Shown: one piece after another, positions 1 to 8,374 of the stretch
Layout of the letters: the number at the start of each line of letters is the position of its first letter
Position numbering within the stretch: position 1 is the stretch's first letter
Assembly (NCBI GenBank): GCA_965279595.1
Contig: OZ257246.1
Span: 2,356,001 to 2,420,000, forward strand
DNA length: 64,000 nucleotides
Source: CAIKLP01 sp965279595
GTDB lineage: Bacteria; Bacteroidota; Bacteroidia; Sphingobacteriales; Sphingobacteriaceae
Reading direction: 5' to 3'
Made by a program: the position numbers and the translations under genes
Notes under the pieces: model-generated
Told to the model about the DNA's origin: nothing
Database searches by the model: none
What the model saw: only the letters and a program-made list of their open reading frames with translations

Positions 1-926
1 CGCTTATGGTTTTTATGGCATTTAAACAATTTGCAGAAGGTCTCAATTTTACCAAACAAGCAATGGTAATTACTTTAATTGCCGATACCATTAACGTATT
101 TCTCACTTATGGTTTAATTAACGGAAAATTAGGTTTACCTAGAATGGAATTAGTTGGTGCTGGCATAGCAAATATAATATCCAGGTGTTTAATGGCTGCA
201 TTAATGATTTATTATGTACTAAATTCAAAATCTGTCCGACCATATATAAGTAGGTTTAAAACTCAGTTTATCAATTGGAAAGACAGTATTTCAATCATTA
301 ATTTAGGGATCCCTTCTGCATTTCAATATTTATTTGAAGTTGGGGCCTTCTCATTGGCAGCAATACTTATGGGCTGGTTAGGTTCGAATTTCCAAAGTGC
401 TCATCAAATTGCAATTAATATTGCTGCTACCACCTATATGGCTGCTAGTGGAATTGGAGCAGCAACTTCTGTTAGAGTAGGAAATGCATTAGGGGAAAAA
501 AACTATATTAATCTAAAACGAGCAGGAAATACAGGTTATTTAATGGTTTTAATATTTATGTCATTAACTGCCATATTGTTTGTTTTCTCCAGAAATGCGC
601 TTCCTCTTTTCTATATTTCAGATATAGAAGTTCAGAGAATTGCCTCTCAGTTGCTAATAATTGCAGCTTTTTTTCAACTTTCAGATGGCGTACAGGTTAT
701 TGGATTAGGTGCTTTAAGAGGTATTGGAGATGTTAAAATCCCAACTTTAGTCACATTTGTCTCTTATTGGGTATTGGCAATTCCTTTAGGCTATTACTTA
801 TGTTTTATACTTAATTTAGGTGCTAATGGTATCTGGTATGGCCTTTCTCTTGGATTAACATTATCTGCTGTCCTTTTATTTTTTAGATTTAAAAGAAGAA
901 GCAGGCAAATGATTTTGGCTAACTAA
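1..926 (+). CDS. MATE family efflux transporter (5' truncated)
   Basis: C-terminal about 306 residues of a multidrug/toxic-compound extrusion (MATE) transporter, an inner-membrane Na+- or H+-coupled antiporter. The reading frame is open to the left edge, so the N-terminal third is missing (family members are about 450 residues). The visible part is almost wholly hydrophobic helices. It contains the family-like stretches AFKQFAEGLNF near the start, ASGIGAATSVRVGNALGE in the second half and ALRGIGDVKIPT further on, the last resembling the MatE repeat signature around the central cleft. The stop overlaps the end of the convergent small gene at 919-1152 by 8 nt, so no terminator lies between them. 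Substrate cannot be inferred. Family assignment is secure; completeness cannot be judged here. Confidence 0.9.
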   Translation, partial: LMVFMAFKQFAEGLNFTKQAMVITLIADTINVFLTYGLINGKLGLPRMELVGAGIANIISRCLMAALMIYYVLNSKSVRPYISRFKTQFINWKDSISIINLGIPSAFQYLFEVGAFSLAAILMGWLGSNFQSAHQIAINIAATTYMAASGIGAATSVRVGNALGEKNYINLKRAGNTGYLMVLIFMSLTAILFVFSRNALPLFYISDIEVQRIASQLLIIAAFFQLSDGVQVIGLGALRGIGDVKIPTLVTFVSYWVLAIPLGYYLCFILNLGANGIWYGLSLGLTLSAVLLFFRFKRRSRQMILAN

Positions 927-1152
927 GGCAATTATTATAATCTAATATCATTTCATTAAATCTGGCATTTGTTGATGTGCATAGCTGTTCTAAGATTGCT
1001 GCTTTAAGTGTACTTAAATCAACAATATCCAATTCGGAAAACTTATAAACTTGTTCTAATGGACCTTTTTCGAATTTGATAATATATTTTTGGTTCATTT
1101 GAAATATGGTAATTTTCATTTCAGAATGCGGAATCTCATCTATTATTCTCAT
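919..1152 (-). CDS. Small conserved-looking protein of unknown function
   Basis: 77-residue protein with an ATG start. I do not recognise a family. It is soluble and mixed alpha/beta in character, with no signal peptide, no cysteine motif and no transmembrane segment. The N-terminal half reads like beta strands (KITIFQMNQKYIIKFEKG); the second half is helical and contains the only two cysteines. It ends 8 nt inside the MATE gene on the opposite strand. Codon use matches its neighbours and there is no longer competing frame, which supports it being real. The long A+T-rich stretch on its 5' side would hold its promoter; none is obvious. Confidence 0.6.
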   Translation of the reverse strand: MRIIDEIPHSEMKITIFQMNQKYIIKFEKGPLEQVYKFSELDIVDLSTLKAAILEQLCTSTNARFNEMILDYNNCLS

Positions 1153-1315
1153 GTCGTAATTTTTAGCTTTTTGGAACTTCGTACAAGGTACATAATAGCC
1201 TTAAAAGGACAAAAAATCAAATTGAGTTATCAATTAAAAATAATATGAATGTATTCCAAAATTATTTAGTTAATTACTATAAACTATTGATATTAAATAT
1301 TTTATATGCTGAACC

Positions 1316-1443
1316 AAATTTTATTTGGCATTAAATCAAATTTGGACTTTGAACCCTAATATTTTATTAAAGTTACTATTCTTATAATATTCATATATAA
1401 CTGATATATAATTATTTATATAACTAATCAAAATTTTATTTGG
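1316..1443. repeat. Pair of 13-bp direct repeats (AAATTTTATTTGG)
   Basis: Identical 13-mers at 1316-1328 and 1431-1443, 115 bp apart start to start. The first sits in a perfect 15-bp palindrome. They could be regulator sites, but in DNA this A+T rich a chance repeat is possible. Confidence 0.35.
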
Positions 1444-1554
1444 TGTCTATTTTCATCATAATTTATCTATTATTCCTACAATTTACCTTCCCTTGATTTT
1501 TATAGCCAGATAATTACATTCAAATGCTTGTGAATAAATTAATTTACAATTAGG

Positions 1555-1586
1555 TTGAAGAAATTTAATTTTGAACATTATATTTG
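1555..1586 (+). promoter_or_regulatory. Bacteroidota-type promoter, TTG-N21-TATATTTG
   Basis: TTG at 1555-1557 (minus-33 element), 21-nt spacer, TATATTTG at 1579-1586 (consensus TAnnTTTG). The ATG at 1591 follows after only 4 nt, so the transcript would be leaderless or nearly so. The TTG could also be read as a start codon for a 12-residue longer protein, but the promoter reading explains it better. Confidence 0.5.
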
Positions 1587-1590
1587 GTGC

Positions 1591-2109
1591 ATGGAAAGTA
1601 CTTTTAACAAATCTCAGCTAATTACGGTTAGTGGAATGGTTGCTTTAGCAGCATTAACTCGTTTTTTACCCCATCCTCCAAACTTTACTGCTATAGGGGC
1701 AATGGCATTATTTGGCGCTTCTACTTTATCTGATAAGCGTTTAGCTGTATTGGTTCCAATTTTAGCAATGACTTTGAGTGACTTATTTATTCCTTTTGGC
1801 TTCAATCCATCTGTTTATTTCGCATTTATTGCCATAGTTGGTTTAGGCTTTATTATTCGTAATAGAGTTAGCTTTTTCACTGTCATTTCTACTTCATTAA
1901 TTGCTTCTACCCTATTTTTCGTTGTAACAAATCTTTCGGTTTGGTATTCTTCTGGAATGTATGAAATTAATGCAGTTGGTTTAACCACTTGTTTTAATGC
2001 AGCAATCCCCTTTTTCCCAAATACAATTGCCGGTGATTTATTTTATTCTGGTTTATTCTTTGGTTCTTATGCACTATTAAAAAAGTCAATTCCGGCTTTA
2101 GCTCGATAA
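1591..2109 (+). CDS. DUF6580 family membrane protein, putative vitamin transport component
   Basis: 172-residue integral membrane protein with about five or six hydrophobic helices. The N-terminal signature FLPHPPNFTAIGAMALFG matches my recollection of the DUF6580 'putative transport protein' family; the function is not established. Size and topology resemble the S-components of ECF vitamin transporters. It faces a riboswitch-controlled BtuB/BtuG pair across a shared terminator, so a role in carrying cobalamin or a related compound over the inner membrane is a reasonable inference, not a demonstration. A longer reading with a TTG start at 1555 would add 12 residues, but that TTG sits where a minus-33 promoter element is expected and a perfect minus-7 box lies between it and this ATG. 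Confidence 0.75.
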   Translation: MESTFNKSQLITVSGMVALAALTRFLPHPPNFTAIGAMALFGASTLSDKRLAVLVPILAMTLSDLFIPFGFNPSVYFAFIAIVGLGFIIRNRVSFFTVISTSLIASTLFFVVTNLSVWYSSGMYEINAVGLTTCFNAAIPFFPNTIAGDLFYSGLFFGSYALLKKSIPALAR

Positions 2110-2127
2110 TAATTTTATTATTTATAC

Positions 2128-2163
2128 AAAAAAGGCGATCTAATTTAATTAGATCGCCTTTTT
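2128..2163. terminator. Bidirectional intrinsic terminator
   Basis: Near-perfect inverted repeat with arms around GGCGATCTAAT / ATTAGATCGCC, flanked by A-run and T-run so it can work on both strands. It sits between the convergent DUF6580 and btuG-like genes. Confidence 0.9.
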
Positions 2164-2181
2164 CTTTACTATAAGATAATC

Positions 2182-3279
2182 TTATTCAACATGAATACCG
2201 TTTGGAATGATTCCTACACTAAATGAATCAACCAAAACCCCTGTATTTGCATTAAATCTCAGCATATTTCCACTTTGGTTAAAATCAATTGGATCTGCTG
2301 CGTAAATAGAACCATCAACTGGGTCAATTCCAATTCCATAGAAATAACCTGTTATATATGGACTGGTACTTGAAGTTGTTTCATTTATACCTAATTTAAA
2401 TATTCCGTTTACCAATCCTCCATATGAGCTATTATAAAATAAATTTGTTTTATCTTTTGAAATAGCCAATTTATCAGGATGATCACCTATCTGTCCCAAT
2501 AAAACTGAAGTTGATATTGTATTATTTGAAGTATTAATTTTAACTAATTTACCTTGAGTATCATCTAATAATGTACTAAAGCTTCCATAATCACCCCTAC
2601 ACAATACCCACAATTGATTCTGAGCATCAATTGAAAAACTTATTGGTGCATCACCAACAATTATTTTTTTCACTTCTGTTTTGCTAGTTAAATCAATAAC
2701 GCTTACAGTTGAATCAATTCCATAGGCACCACAATTGGCTACATATAAAAAATTTCCAACTTTAATCATTCCTTCAGGTCCGGTTCCTACAGTGATTGAA
2801 TTAACTATTAAATTGGTTGTCAAATTTATCTCTTTTATTGAATTCGAAACCCAATCACTCACATAACCAGTGTTTGGTTCGGTTCCAACAAAATATCTAG
2901 GTGATGAAAATCCGATTACACTTGCAACAGATTGAAATGTTTTGGCATTAATTACTTCCACTTTAGCTGAACCATTCATCACAATATATCCTTTGCTTCT
3001 AAAAATAGCCATCGATTGTGCTACATCACCTAATGGCCTAGCATTTACTGTTTCAAAGACATTTTTGATAACTAAATTTGAATCTCTTCTATAAAAGTCA
3101 ATACTGGCATTCCCAACTCCAAAATTACCTTCATTAATAATAAATACACCAGTAGTTAGGGAATTTGCTAATGTGTCAATAGGTGTAGCAGTCAATGTAT
3201 CTGGATCTTTTGTACATGAACTACTAAAAATTGAATAGGAAAATAATCCTAAAATTAATACTAATTTGTTTGTTTTCAT
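2182..3279 (-). CDS. BtuG-like surface lipoprotein, YncE-type beta-propeller
   Basis: 365 residues. A signal peptide ends in a lipobox-like IFSSSC (Cys22), followed by TKDPD, the acidic pattern typical of surface-exposed Bacteroidota lipoproteins. The rest is a repeated-blade beta-propeller of the YncE/DUF5074 type (for example SVIDLTSKTEVKKIIVGDAP and VGTGPEGMIKVGNFLYVANC). In Bacteroides, BtuG is a propeller lipoprotein that caps BtuB and binds cobalamin with very high affinity. The start codon overlaps the stop of the upstream receptor gene by 4 nt (ATGA), so the two are translationally coupled and share the cobalamin riboswitch. That context makes BtuG the best call, although sequence identity to known BtuG was not tested. 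Confidence 0.75.
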   Translation of the reverse strand: MKTNKLVLILGLFSYSIFSSSCTKDPDTLTATPIDTLANSLTTGVFIINEGNFGVGNASIDFYRRDSNLVIKNVFETVNARPLGDVAQSMAIFRSKGYIVMNGSAKVEVINAKTFQSVASVIGFSSPRYFVGTEPNTGYVSDWVSNSIKEINLTTNLIVNSITVGTGPEGMIKVGNFLYVANCGAYGIDSTVSVIDLTSKTEVKKIIVGDAPISFSIDAQNQLWVLCRGDYGSFSTLLDDTQGKLVKINTSNNTISTSVLLGQIGDHPDKLAISKDKTNLFYNSSYGGLVNGIFKLGINETTSSTSPYITGYFYGIGIDPVDGSIYAADPIDFNQSGNMLRFNANTGVLVDSFSVGIIPNGIHVE

Positions 3280-5213
3280 TTCTGTGATTTGTGTTTATAA
3301 TTTAATTGATAAGATATATTAAGACAATATGTTCTTCCTGGTACTGGGCGGTTTGGAATAGATTCATAGTAAACATTATTCAGATTATCGATCCTGATAT
3401 TACATACCAGTACCTGATTCTTTAAATGAAAGTTTTTACCAATTCCTATTTCATGAAGAACATAACTTGGTAAAAACCGAAGATTATCTGAAGTGGTAAA
3501 TCGATACCCAATTCTTGAAATCCCATAAGTTAATTGAAATCCATTCCAAAGGATTCTATAATTTAAATTTGCTTTTTCAATGGGAACATAGATTAATTGT
3601 TTACCTACACTTACATCATTGTTACTTGTGCTTTTATTATTAATAGCATGATTTATTGCATAATTTCCAGTTAAATAATGCTGAATTTTATACGTATGAA
3701 AAGATAATTGCTCATAAATTTCTAGACCCTTCAATTTAACTTGTCTTAAATTTTGGGGCGTCCAAACTCCGTTTTCAATGGCTGATGGTTGCCATAAAAT
3801 CCAATCATTTATTATTGATTGATAATAATTAATAGAGAAATTACATTCCCAATTGGGTTTTTTAACCTGGTAATCTAATTTAATTGCTGCCTCCAACCCT
3901 TTTTCTGGGTTTAAATTAGGATTACCTCCAGGTATCCAATACAAATCATTCATAGTAGGTAAATTATAATTCTTACTAAAATTGATTGTAGCATCAAGTC
4001 CTTGCAAAACAATTGATTTTCTTTTGTATGAAAATTGATTGGCCATTAGCGTGTTTTGAATTGCCCTTTCAATTCGGTTTATAAATTGTATTTGGTTACG
4101 TTTTGAAAATTTAATTTGAGAATTACTAAAAACAGAAGCTCTGTATCTTGATCTATATGATCCATAATCTTCCACACTTGCACCCTCGAAATTAATTTCA
4201 TATCCTAATCCCTGCTGAACATTCTTCCAAATCCTTTTAATTTCTGATTGATGACTTATAGCATCGAAATAACTTTTAGTGTTGAGTAAAATAAATATAT
4301 TCCCTCCATTATTTATTCGATTTACATATCGTATATATTCTCTGTTATAACTAATTGTACTTTTCCAAAATGTTTTGGTACTAATAGTTTTTTCAATTGA
4401 AATTAAAGATCTCAATGAATGATCTAATTGGTATGATAGCTGATTTCTGTTGAATAATGGAGGTCCGATATTGCGATCACTTTCTTGATACCATGCGTGA
4501 AATGATATGATCGAGTTATGTGTACGATAGAAAAATTGTTGTATCAATCCACCTTGTTTAACTTCGGCATTTTTCTGTTTTTGTTTAGGATTTCCAAATT
4601 CTGTGTAATTATTAAATTCATAACTATTTAAATTAGAATTAATCTGAAACTGAGTGATAGATTGAAATTTGTTTTTAGTTTGAATTACTTTTAAATGAAT
4701 TTGGTTGCTATTAAGCGTATTAAAATTATAGCTTAAATTTATTTGGTGATTGATATTGAAATTAGGAATTGTATTAATTAGTATTACTCCACCCAATGCA
4801 CCTGTTCCAACAAGAGCAGTAGCAGCACCTGATTGCACAATTACTTCATCCGCAAGATTTGATGGGATTATAGAAAAATCAAGCATACCTAACATTGGAG
4901 ATCCAATACTTAATCCATTCCATAATACTTTAGTATGTGATGAATTGGTACCTCTAAAACTTATAGTTGAAGAGCCTCCTGCACCATAATTTTTAAATGA
5001 AAGTGAAGTGGTTTTATTTAATAATTCTGCTAGTGAGCAATCTGAATAATTTGACTTTGTATTTGAATCAATTTTAAAGGAACTAATGAGAGGAATTTCT
5101 TGAAGTACATAATCTATAATTACAACTTCATGTACTTTCAAAGTATCTCCATGAGAAGCAAATGCTTCCGAAATGGAAATTCCAAACAATATTATAAATA
5201 CAAAAATCCTCAT
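3276..5213 (-). CDS. btuB: TonB-dependent outer-membrane cobalamin receptor (BtuB-like)
   Basis: 645 residues: signal peptide (cleavage near EAFASHG), plug domain with the SISFRGTNSSHTKVLWNG and EVIVQSGAATALVGTGALGG motifs, then an aromatic-rich beta-barrel ending in LNISYQLNYKHKSQK. It imports a ligand over the outer membrane using TonB energy. The gene is preceded by a clear cobalamin riboswitch and overlaps a BtuG-like lipoprotein gene downstream, so vitamin B12 or another corrinoid is the expected ligand. The length (about 645) fits BtuB rather than the about 1000-residue SusC receptors. The leader between riboswitch and ATG is about 125 nt. Confidence 0.88.
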   Translation of the reverse strand: MRIFVFIILFGISISEAFASHGDTLKVHEVVIIDYVLQEIPLISSFKIDSNTKSNYSDCSLAELLNKTTSLSFKNYGAGGSSTISFRGTNSSHTKVLWNGLSIGSPMLGMLDFSIIPSNLADEVIVQSGAATALVGTGALGGVILINTIPNFNINHQINLSYNFNTLNSNQIHLKVIQTKNKFQSITQFQINSNLNSYEFNNYTEFGNPKQKQKNAEVKQGGLIQQFFYRTHNSIISFHAWYQESDRNIGPPLFNRNQLSYQLDHSLRSLISIEKTISTKTFWKSTISYNREYIRYVNRINNGGNIFILLNTKSYFDAISHQSEIKRIWKNVQQGLGYEINFEGASVEDYGSYRSRYRASVFSNSQIKFSKRNQIQFINRIERAIQNTLMANQFSYKRKSIVLQGLDATINFSKNYNLPTMNDLYWIPGGNPNLNPEKGLEAAIKLDYQVKKPNWECNFSINYYQSIINDWILWQPSAIENGVWTPQNLRQVKLKGLEIYEQLSFHTYKIQHYLTGNYAINHAINNKSTSNNDVSVGKQLIYVPIEKANLNYRILWNGFQLTYGISRIGYRFTTSDNLRFLPSYVLHEIGIGKNFHLKNQVLVCNIRIDNLNNVYYESIPNRPVPGRTYCLNISYQLNYKHKSQK

Positions 5214-5581
5214 AAGCAGTAATAAAAATTACAGCTTCACCTATTAAATAGGTTAAGGGAAAAAAAGATAAAAATGCGCGATTTATTTTGCGAATTTATA
5301 TCCAAGCTTCAATCCCCGAAAGCTATGATACTAAAAATTACAAGGCAGGTCTTCTGACTTACTCTTTACAATTCGCCTTCCCATTAGAATAGTGGCTTCG
5401 AATGAATTGTAAAATATAGAGCTTACAGCAGCGGGTCTGTTTCGGATTCTCACCGAATTCCCTTTTAATTCCGGTACAACCGGAAACCATTGTATTGCAA
5501 AAGTAAAATTTGATTACTTATTGAAAGAATTAATTATTGAATTTAATTAAAAACTAAGCTATAAGGTTGATTATAAATTCT
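5214..5581. other. Riboswitch-bearing leader and intergenic region
   Basis: This 368-base gap holds the cobalamin riboswitch (5338-5495, minus strand) and the btuB leader. The leader piece 5214-5337 has a short AGCTTT/GAAGCT stem near 5304-5330 and a T-rich run on the minus strand, but I cannot decide whether the expression platform acts on transcription or translation. Nothing is recognised in 5496-5581. Confidence 0.6.
5338..5495 (-). ncRNA. Cobalamin (B12) riboswitch
   Basis: Read on the minus strand, all conserved blocks occur in order: GGTGAGAATCC, then GACCCGCTGCTGTAAGC, then GAAGCCACT, then GGGAAGG, and finally the B12 box GTCAGAAGACCTGCC (5344-5358). A leading stem (CCGGTTGTACCGG) opens the element. 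It sits upstream of the btuB-like receptor and its coupled lipoprotein, so binding of adenosylcobalamin or a related corrinoid would shut off their expression. Confidence 0.95.
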
Positions 5582-6349
5582 TTAGTTTTCTTTCGCCTGT
5601 TCAATTAAGCGATGAGAAAGTTCTTTCCCTAAATATGAATCTATCAAACGATGCACTATATAAAGTATCGGAGTCATAGCTATTGCAATAATGAATTTAT
5701 AAATATAACCCACTAAACCAACTGCTATAATTTGTTTGAAAGTCCAATTTCCACCTATATAAAAAGCAATAAAAATTACAACAAAACTATCAATTAACTG
5801 AGAAACTACAGTTGAACCGGTAGCTCTTAACCACAAACTTTTTTCTCCTGTTTTCTCTTTAATCCAATGAAAAATACTTACATCAATAATTTGGCTCACC
5901 ATAAATGCTGTAATGGAACCTAATATGATCCACATTCCTTGTCCTAGAATACTATTATATGCATCATTCATATTTAAGATAGATCCGTTTGATAATTGCT
6001 TGCTTATCCAAAAGTCAGCAGGTACTAATTGTATTGAAGAATATACAGTTACAAAACCATATGTAATCATAACTACAGCAATATAAGATAAGGTCTTCAC
6101 TCCTTTCCTTCCAAAATATTCATTGATTAAATCTGTCATAATAAAAACAATAGGCCAATTAAGTACACCTGCTGACATATTCAATGATAAATTTTCAAAA
6201 CCTAAAAAATTAAGATTTAGAGCTGCCAATCCTAATGTCTTTTCTACAGAAAAAATCTTCACTCCTATAAATTCTGCGATAACAGCATTAGCTATAAAAA
6301 AACAAGACAAAATGATGAAAAGTTTAGTTTCTTTAGTTTTAAAAATCAT
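5582..6349 (-). CDS. Queuosine precursor transporter (YhhQ/QPTR, VUT family)
   Basis: 255 residues, six or more hydrophobic helices. Family-typical blocks are FFIANAVIAEFIGVKIF at the start, LNWPIVFIMTDLINEYFGRKG around residues 63-83, and STVVSQLIDSFVVIFIAFYIGG. The family imports queuosine precursors (preQ0, preQ1 or queuine) for tRNA modification. No preQ1 riboswitch is seen in front of it. It is divergent from the omega-amidase gene with only 10 bp between the two ATGs, so their promoters must lie inside each other's coding regions. The exact substrate cannot be told from sequence. Confidence 0.87.
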   Translation of the reverse strand: MIFKTKETKLFIILSCFFIANAVIAEFIGVKIFSVEKTLGLAALNLNFLGFENLSLNMSAGVLNWPIVFIMTDLINEYFGRKGVKTLSYIAVVMITYGFVTVYSSIQLVPADFWISKQLSNGSILNMNDAYNSILGQGMWIILGSITAFMVSQIIDVSIFHWIKEKTGEKSLWLRATGSTVVSQLIDSFVVIFIAFYIGGNWTFKQIIAVGLVGYIYKFIIAIAMTPILYIVHRLIDSYLGKELSHRLIEQAKEN

Positions 6350-6359
6350 AATTTAGTGT

Positions 6360-7121
6360 ATGGAATTATTAAAGGTAACAATTATTCAATCTGAATTATA
6401 TTGGGAAGATAAGTTGAAAAACTTAAAAATGTTTGAAGAGAAAATAATTTCTCTTAACGAATCACCTGATATTATAGTTTTGCCGGAAATGTTTAGTACC
6501 GGTTTTAGTATGAATTCAGAGGGTTTAGCTGAGAGTATGGATTCAGATACAGTAAATTGGATGATCAAAACCTCCAAAAAAACTAATGCAGCAATTTGTG
6601 GCAGCATAATAATTCGTGAAAATGAAAAACATTATAACAGATTTATTTGGGTAGATCCTAATGGCAACATTCAATTTTATAACAAACGACACTTATTTAG
6701 TATGGGTGAAGAACATAAACATTATACTTCAGGAAGTGAGAATATTTTAATACAATATAAAGGATGGAGAATTCGACCTATTGTATGTTACGATTTAAGG
6801 TTTCCTGTGTGGTGTAGAAATACAGATGATTATGATGCACTTATTGTAGTTGCTAATTGGCCAGATAAAAGAATATCACATTGGGATACATTAATAAAAG
6901 CAAGGGCAATTGAAAATCAATCTTATGTAATTGCGGCTAATAGAATTGGACAAGATCCAAATGATTTATCCTATACAGGTCACTCTTCAATTGTTGACCC
7001 ATTTGGCGACACCATATACTTTTCAAATAATTCAGACGTTTCTGTGCAAACAATTAGTTTAGATAAATTGAAATTAATTAGAAGACAATTTCCTTTTTTA
7101 AAAGACAGAGATTTATTTTAA
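6360..7121 (+). CDS. Nitrilase-superfamily amidohydrolase, omega-amidase (YafV-like)
   Basis: 253 residues. It carries the complete Glu-Lys-Cys triad of the nitrilase superfamily: E43 in VLPEMFSTGFSMN, K109 in FYNKRHLF and C143 in PIVCYDLRFPVW. The wording of these motifs (LPEMFSTGF, CYDLRFPVWCRN) is that of the YafV/omega-amidase branch, which hydrolyses alpha-ketoglutaramate or alpha-ketosuccinamate in methionine salvage and transamination clean-up. Cytoplasmic, with no signal peptide. Downstream lies a small secreted protein 49 nt away that seems unrelated. Confident on family, fairly confident on the omega-amidase branch. Confidence 0.88.
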   Translation: MELLKVTIIQSELYWEDKLKNLKMFEEKIISLNESPDIIVLPEMFSTGFSMNSEGLAESMDSDTVNWMIKTSKKTNAAICGSIIIRENEKHYNRFIWVDPNGNIQFYNKRHLFSMGEEHKHYTSGSENILIQYKGWRIRPIVCYDLRFPVWCRNTDDYDALIVVANWPDKRISHWDTLIKARAIENQSYVIAANRIGQDPNDLSYTGHSSIVDPFGDTIYFSNNSDVSVQTISLDKLKLIRRQFPFLKDRDLF

Positions 7122-7170
7122 TTTTTTAGTTAAACCATTTTAAAGTTAAGCTATCATAGAAATAAAAAAA

Positions 7171-7593
7171 ATGAAAAAAATATTTTTAATTACTTTGATG
7201 ATATTTAGTTTATCATCATTTGCTCAAAAGCAAGGAAGACCAGCAAATCCTAAATCACCAGAAGAAAAATCTGCAAGACAAACAGAGGAGTTAACCAAAA
7301 GACTATCTTTGAATAAAGAACAGATTGAAAAAATAAAGCTTATCAATTTAGAAAGCGATAAAAAAATGAAGGATTTACGAGACCAAAAATTAGCTGATAA
7401 AAAAGCAATGATGGTTAAACACAAGCAAATTAATGAAAATCGTGCATTGGAAATTAAAAAATTATTAAACGACAATCAAAAAAAAGAGTTTGATAAAATG
7501 ATCCAAGAAAGGAAATCTAAGATGAAAGAAGATAGATCTGAAAGGCACGGTGAACCGCATGATGCTCCTAGACCCAAGAGTCAAACAAACTAA
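7171..7593 (+). CDS. Small secreted charged helical protein
   Basis: 140 residues. A signal peptide of about 18 residues (ends SLSSFAQ) is followed by a very Lys/Glu-rich helical region with a repeated ELTKRLSLNKEQIEKIKLIN-type pattern. This pattern, with a following NENRALEIKKLLNDNQKKEF, resembles the LTxxQ repeats of Spy/CpxP-like periplasmic proteins common in Bacteroidota. The tail is polar (HGEPHDAPRPKSQTN). Probably periplasmic, possibly chaperone-like, but function is unproven. A strong terminator follows within 7 nt. Confidence 0.75.
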   Translation: MKKIFLITLMIFSLSSFAQKQGRPANPKSPEEKSARQTEELTKRLSLNKEQIEKIKLINLESDKKMKDLRDQKLADKKAMMVKHKQINENRALEIKKLLNDNQKKEFDKMIQERKSKMKEDRSERHGEPHDAPRPKSQTN

Positions 7594-7599
7594 TAATTG

Positions 7600-7626
7600 A
7601 TAGCCCCATATAGGGGCTATTTTTTT
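7600..7626 (+). terminator. Intrinsic terminator
   Basis: ATAGCCCC-atat-AGGGGCTAT stem-loop followed by TTTTTT, just after the small secreted protein gene. Confidence 0.9.
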
Positions 7627-7711
7627 GATAAGTGTAACAAATCCGTTCAAGTCTGTAACAAAAGAGTTAAACTAAACTAAGTAGACAAGATTATTCTTAT
7701 TATTGGTTTAT

Positions 7712-8371
7712 ATGATTCAATTAAACAATATCAACAAATCGTATTTCATAGGTGCCAACCCTTTAAAAGTATTAAAAGGCATAGATTTGAAAATTGAAGA
7801 AGGGGAATTTATTTCAATTATGGGATCTTCGGGTTCAGGAAAATCAACTTTATTAAATATCCTAGGAATTCTTGACTCTTACGATACTGGAGAATATATT
7901 CTAGACAATACTTTGATTAAAAACCTCTCTGAAAAGCAAGCCGCATTATATAGAAATAAATTATTAGGATTTGTATTTCAATCTTTCAATTTAATTTCGT
8001 TTAAAAACGCGGTAGAAAATGTAGCCCTCCCGTTGTATTATCAAAAAATAAGTCGCAAAAAGAGAAATATTTTAGCAATGGAATATTTAGACCGTGTAGG
8101 TTTGAAAGATTGGGCTGAACATTTGCCAAGTGAAATGTCAGGTGGACAAAAACAAAGGGTAGCAATTGCTAGAGCTTTAATTGCCAATCCGAAAATTATT
8201 TTAGCTGATGAGCCTACTGGAGCACTTGATACCACTACTTCTTATGAAGTAATGAGTTTATTAAAAGAAATAAATGATAATGGTATGACTGTTATTATTG
8301 TAACACATGAGCATGATATTGCAGAACGTACCCATAGAACTATTCGTTTAAAAGACGGAATGATAGAATAA
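7712..8371 (+). CDS. ABC transporter ATP-binding protein (MacB/LolD type)
   Basis: 219 residues with all ATPase motifs: Walker A GSSGSGKST, Q-loop FVFQSFN, signature MSGGQKQR (usual LSGGQ), Walker B IILADEPTGALD and switch His in VTHEHD. The long LLNILGILDSYDTGEY after Walker A is typical of the MacB/LolD mechanotransmission class. It is the first gene of a four-gene operon with two FtsX-type permeases and a membrane-fusion protein, so it should power outward transport of a drug, peptide or lipid. An in-frame TTG three codons upstream is possible, but the ATG is preferred because the protein then starts directly at MIQLNNINKSY. Confidence 0.92.
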   Translation: MIQLNNINKSYFIGANPLKVLKGIDLKIEEGEFISIMGSSGSGKSTLLNILGILDSYDTGEYILDNTLIKNLSEKQAALYRNKLLGFVFQSFNLISFKNAVENVALPLYYQKISRKKRNILAMEYLDRVGLKDWAEHLPSEMSGGQKQRVAIARALIANPKIILADEPTGALDTTTSYEVMSLLKEINDNGMTVIIVTHEHDIAERTHRTIRLKDGMIE

Positions 8372-8374
8372 CAA

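Larger units (their letters stand above)
1153..1590. other. A+T-rich intergenic region with short repeats
   Basis: About 430 bases without a convincing gene, very A+T rich. It contains the palindrome CCAAATtttATTTGG (1314-1328); its 13-base core AAATTTTATTTGG recurs exactly at 1431-1443. Near the right end lies a promoter-like TTG-N21-TATATTTG (1555-1586) that runs straight into the ATG of the next gene. No tRNA fold, small ORF or riboswitch was recognised. Confidence 0.5.
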
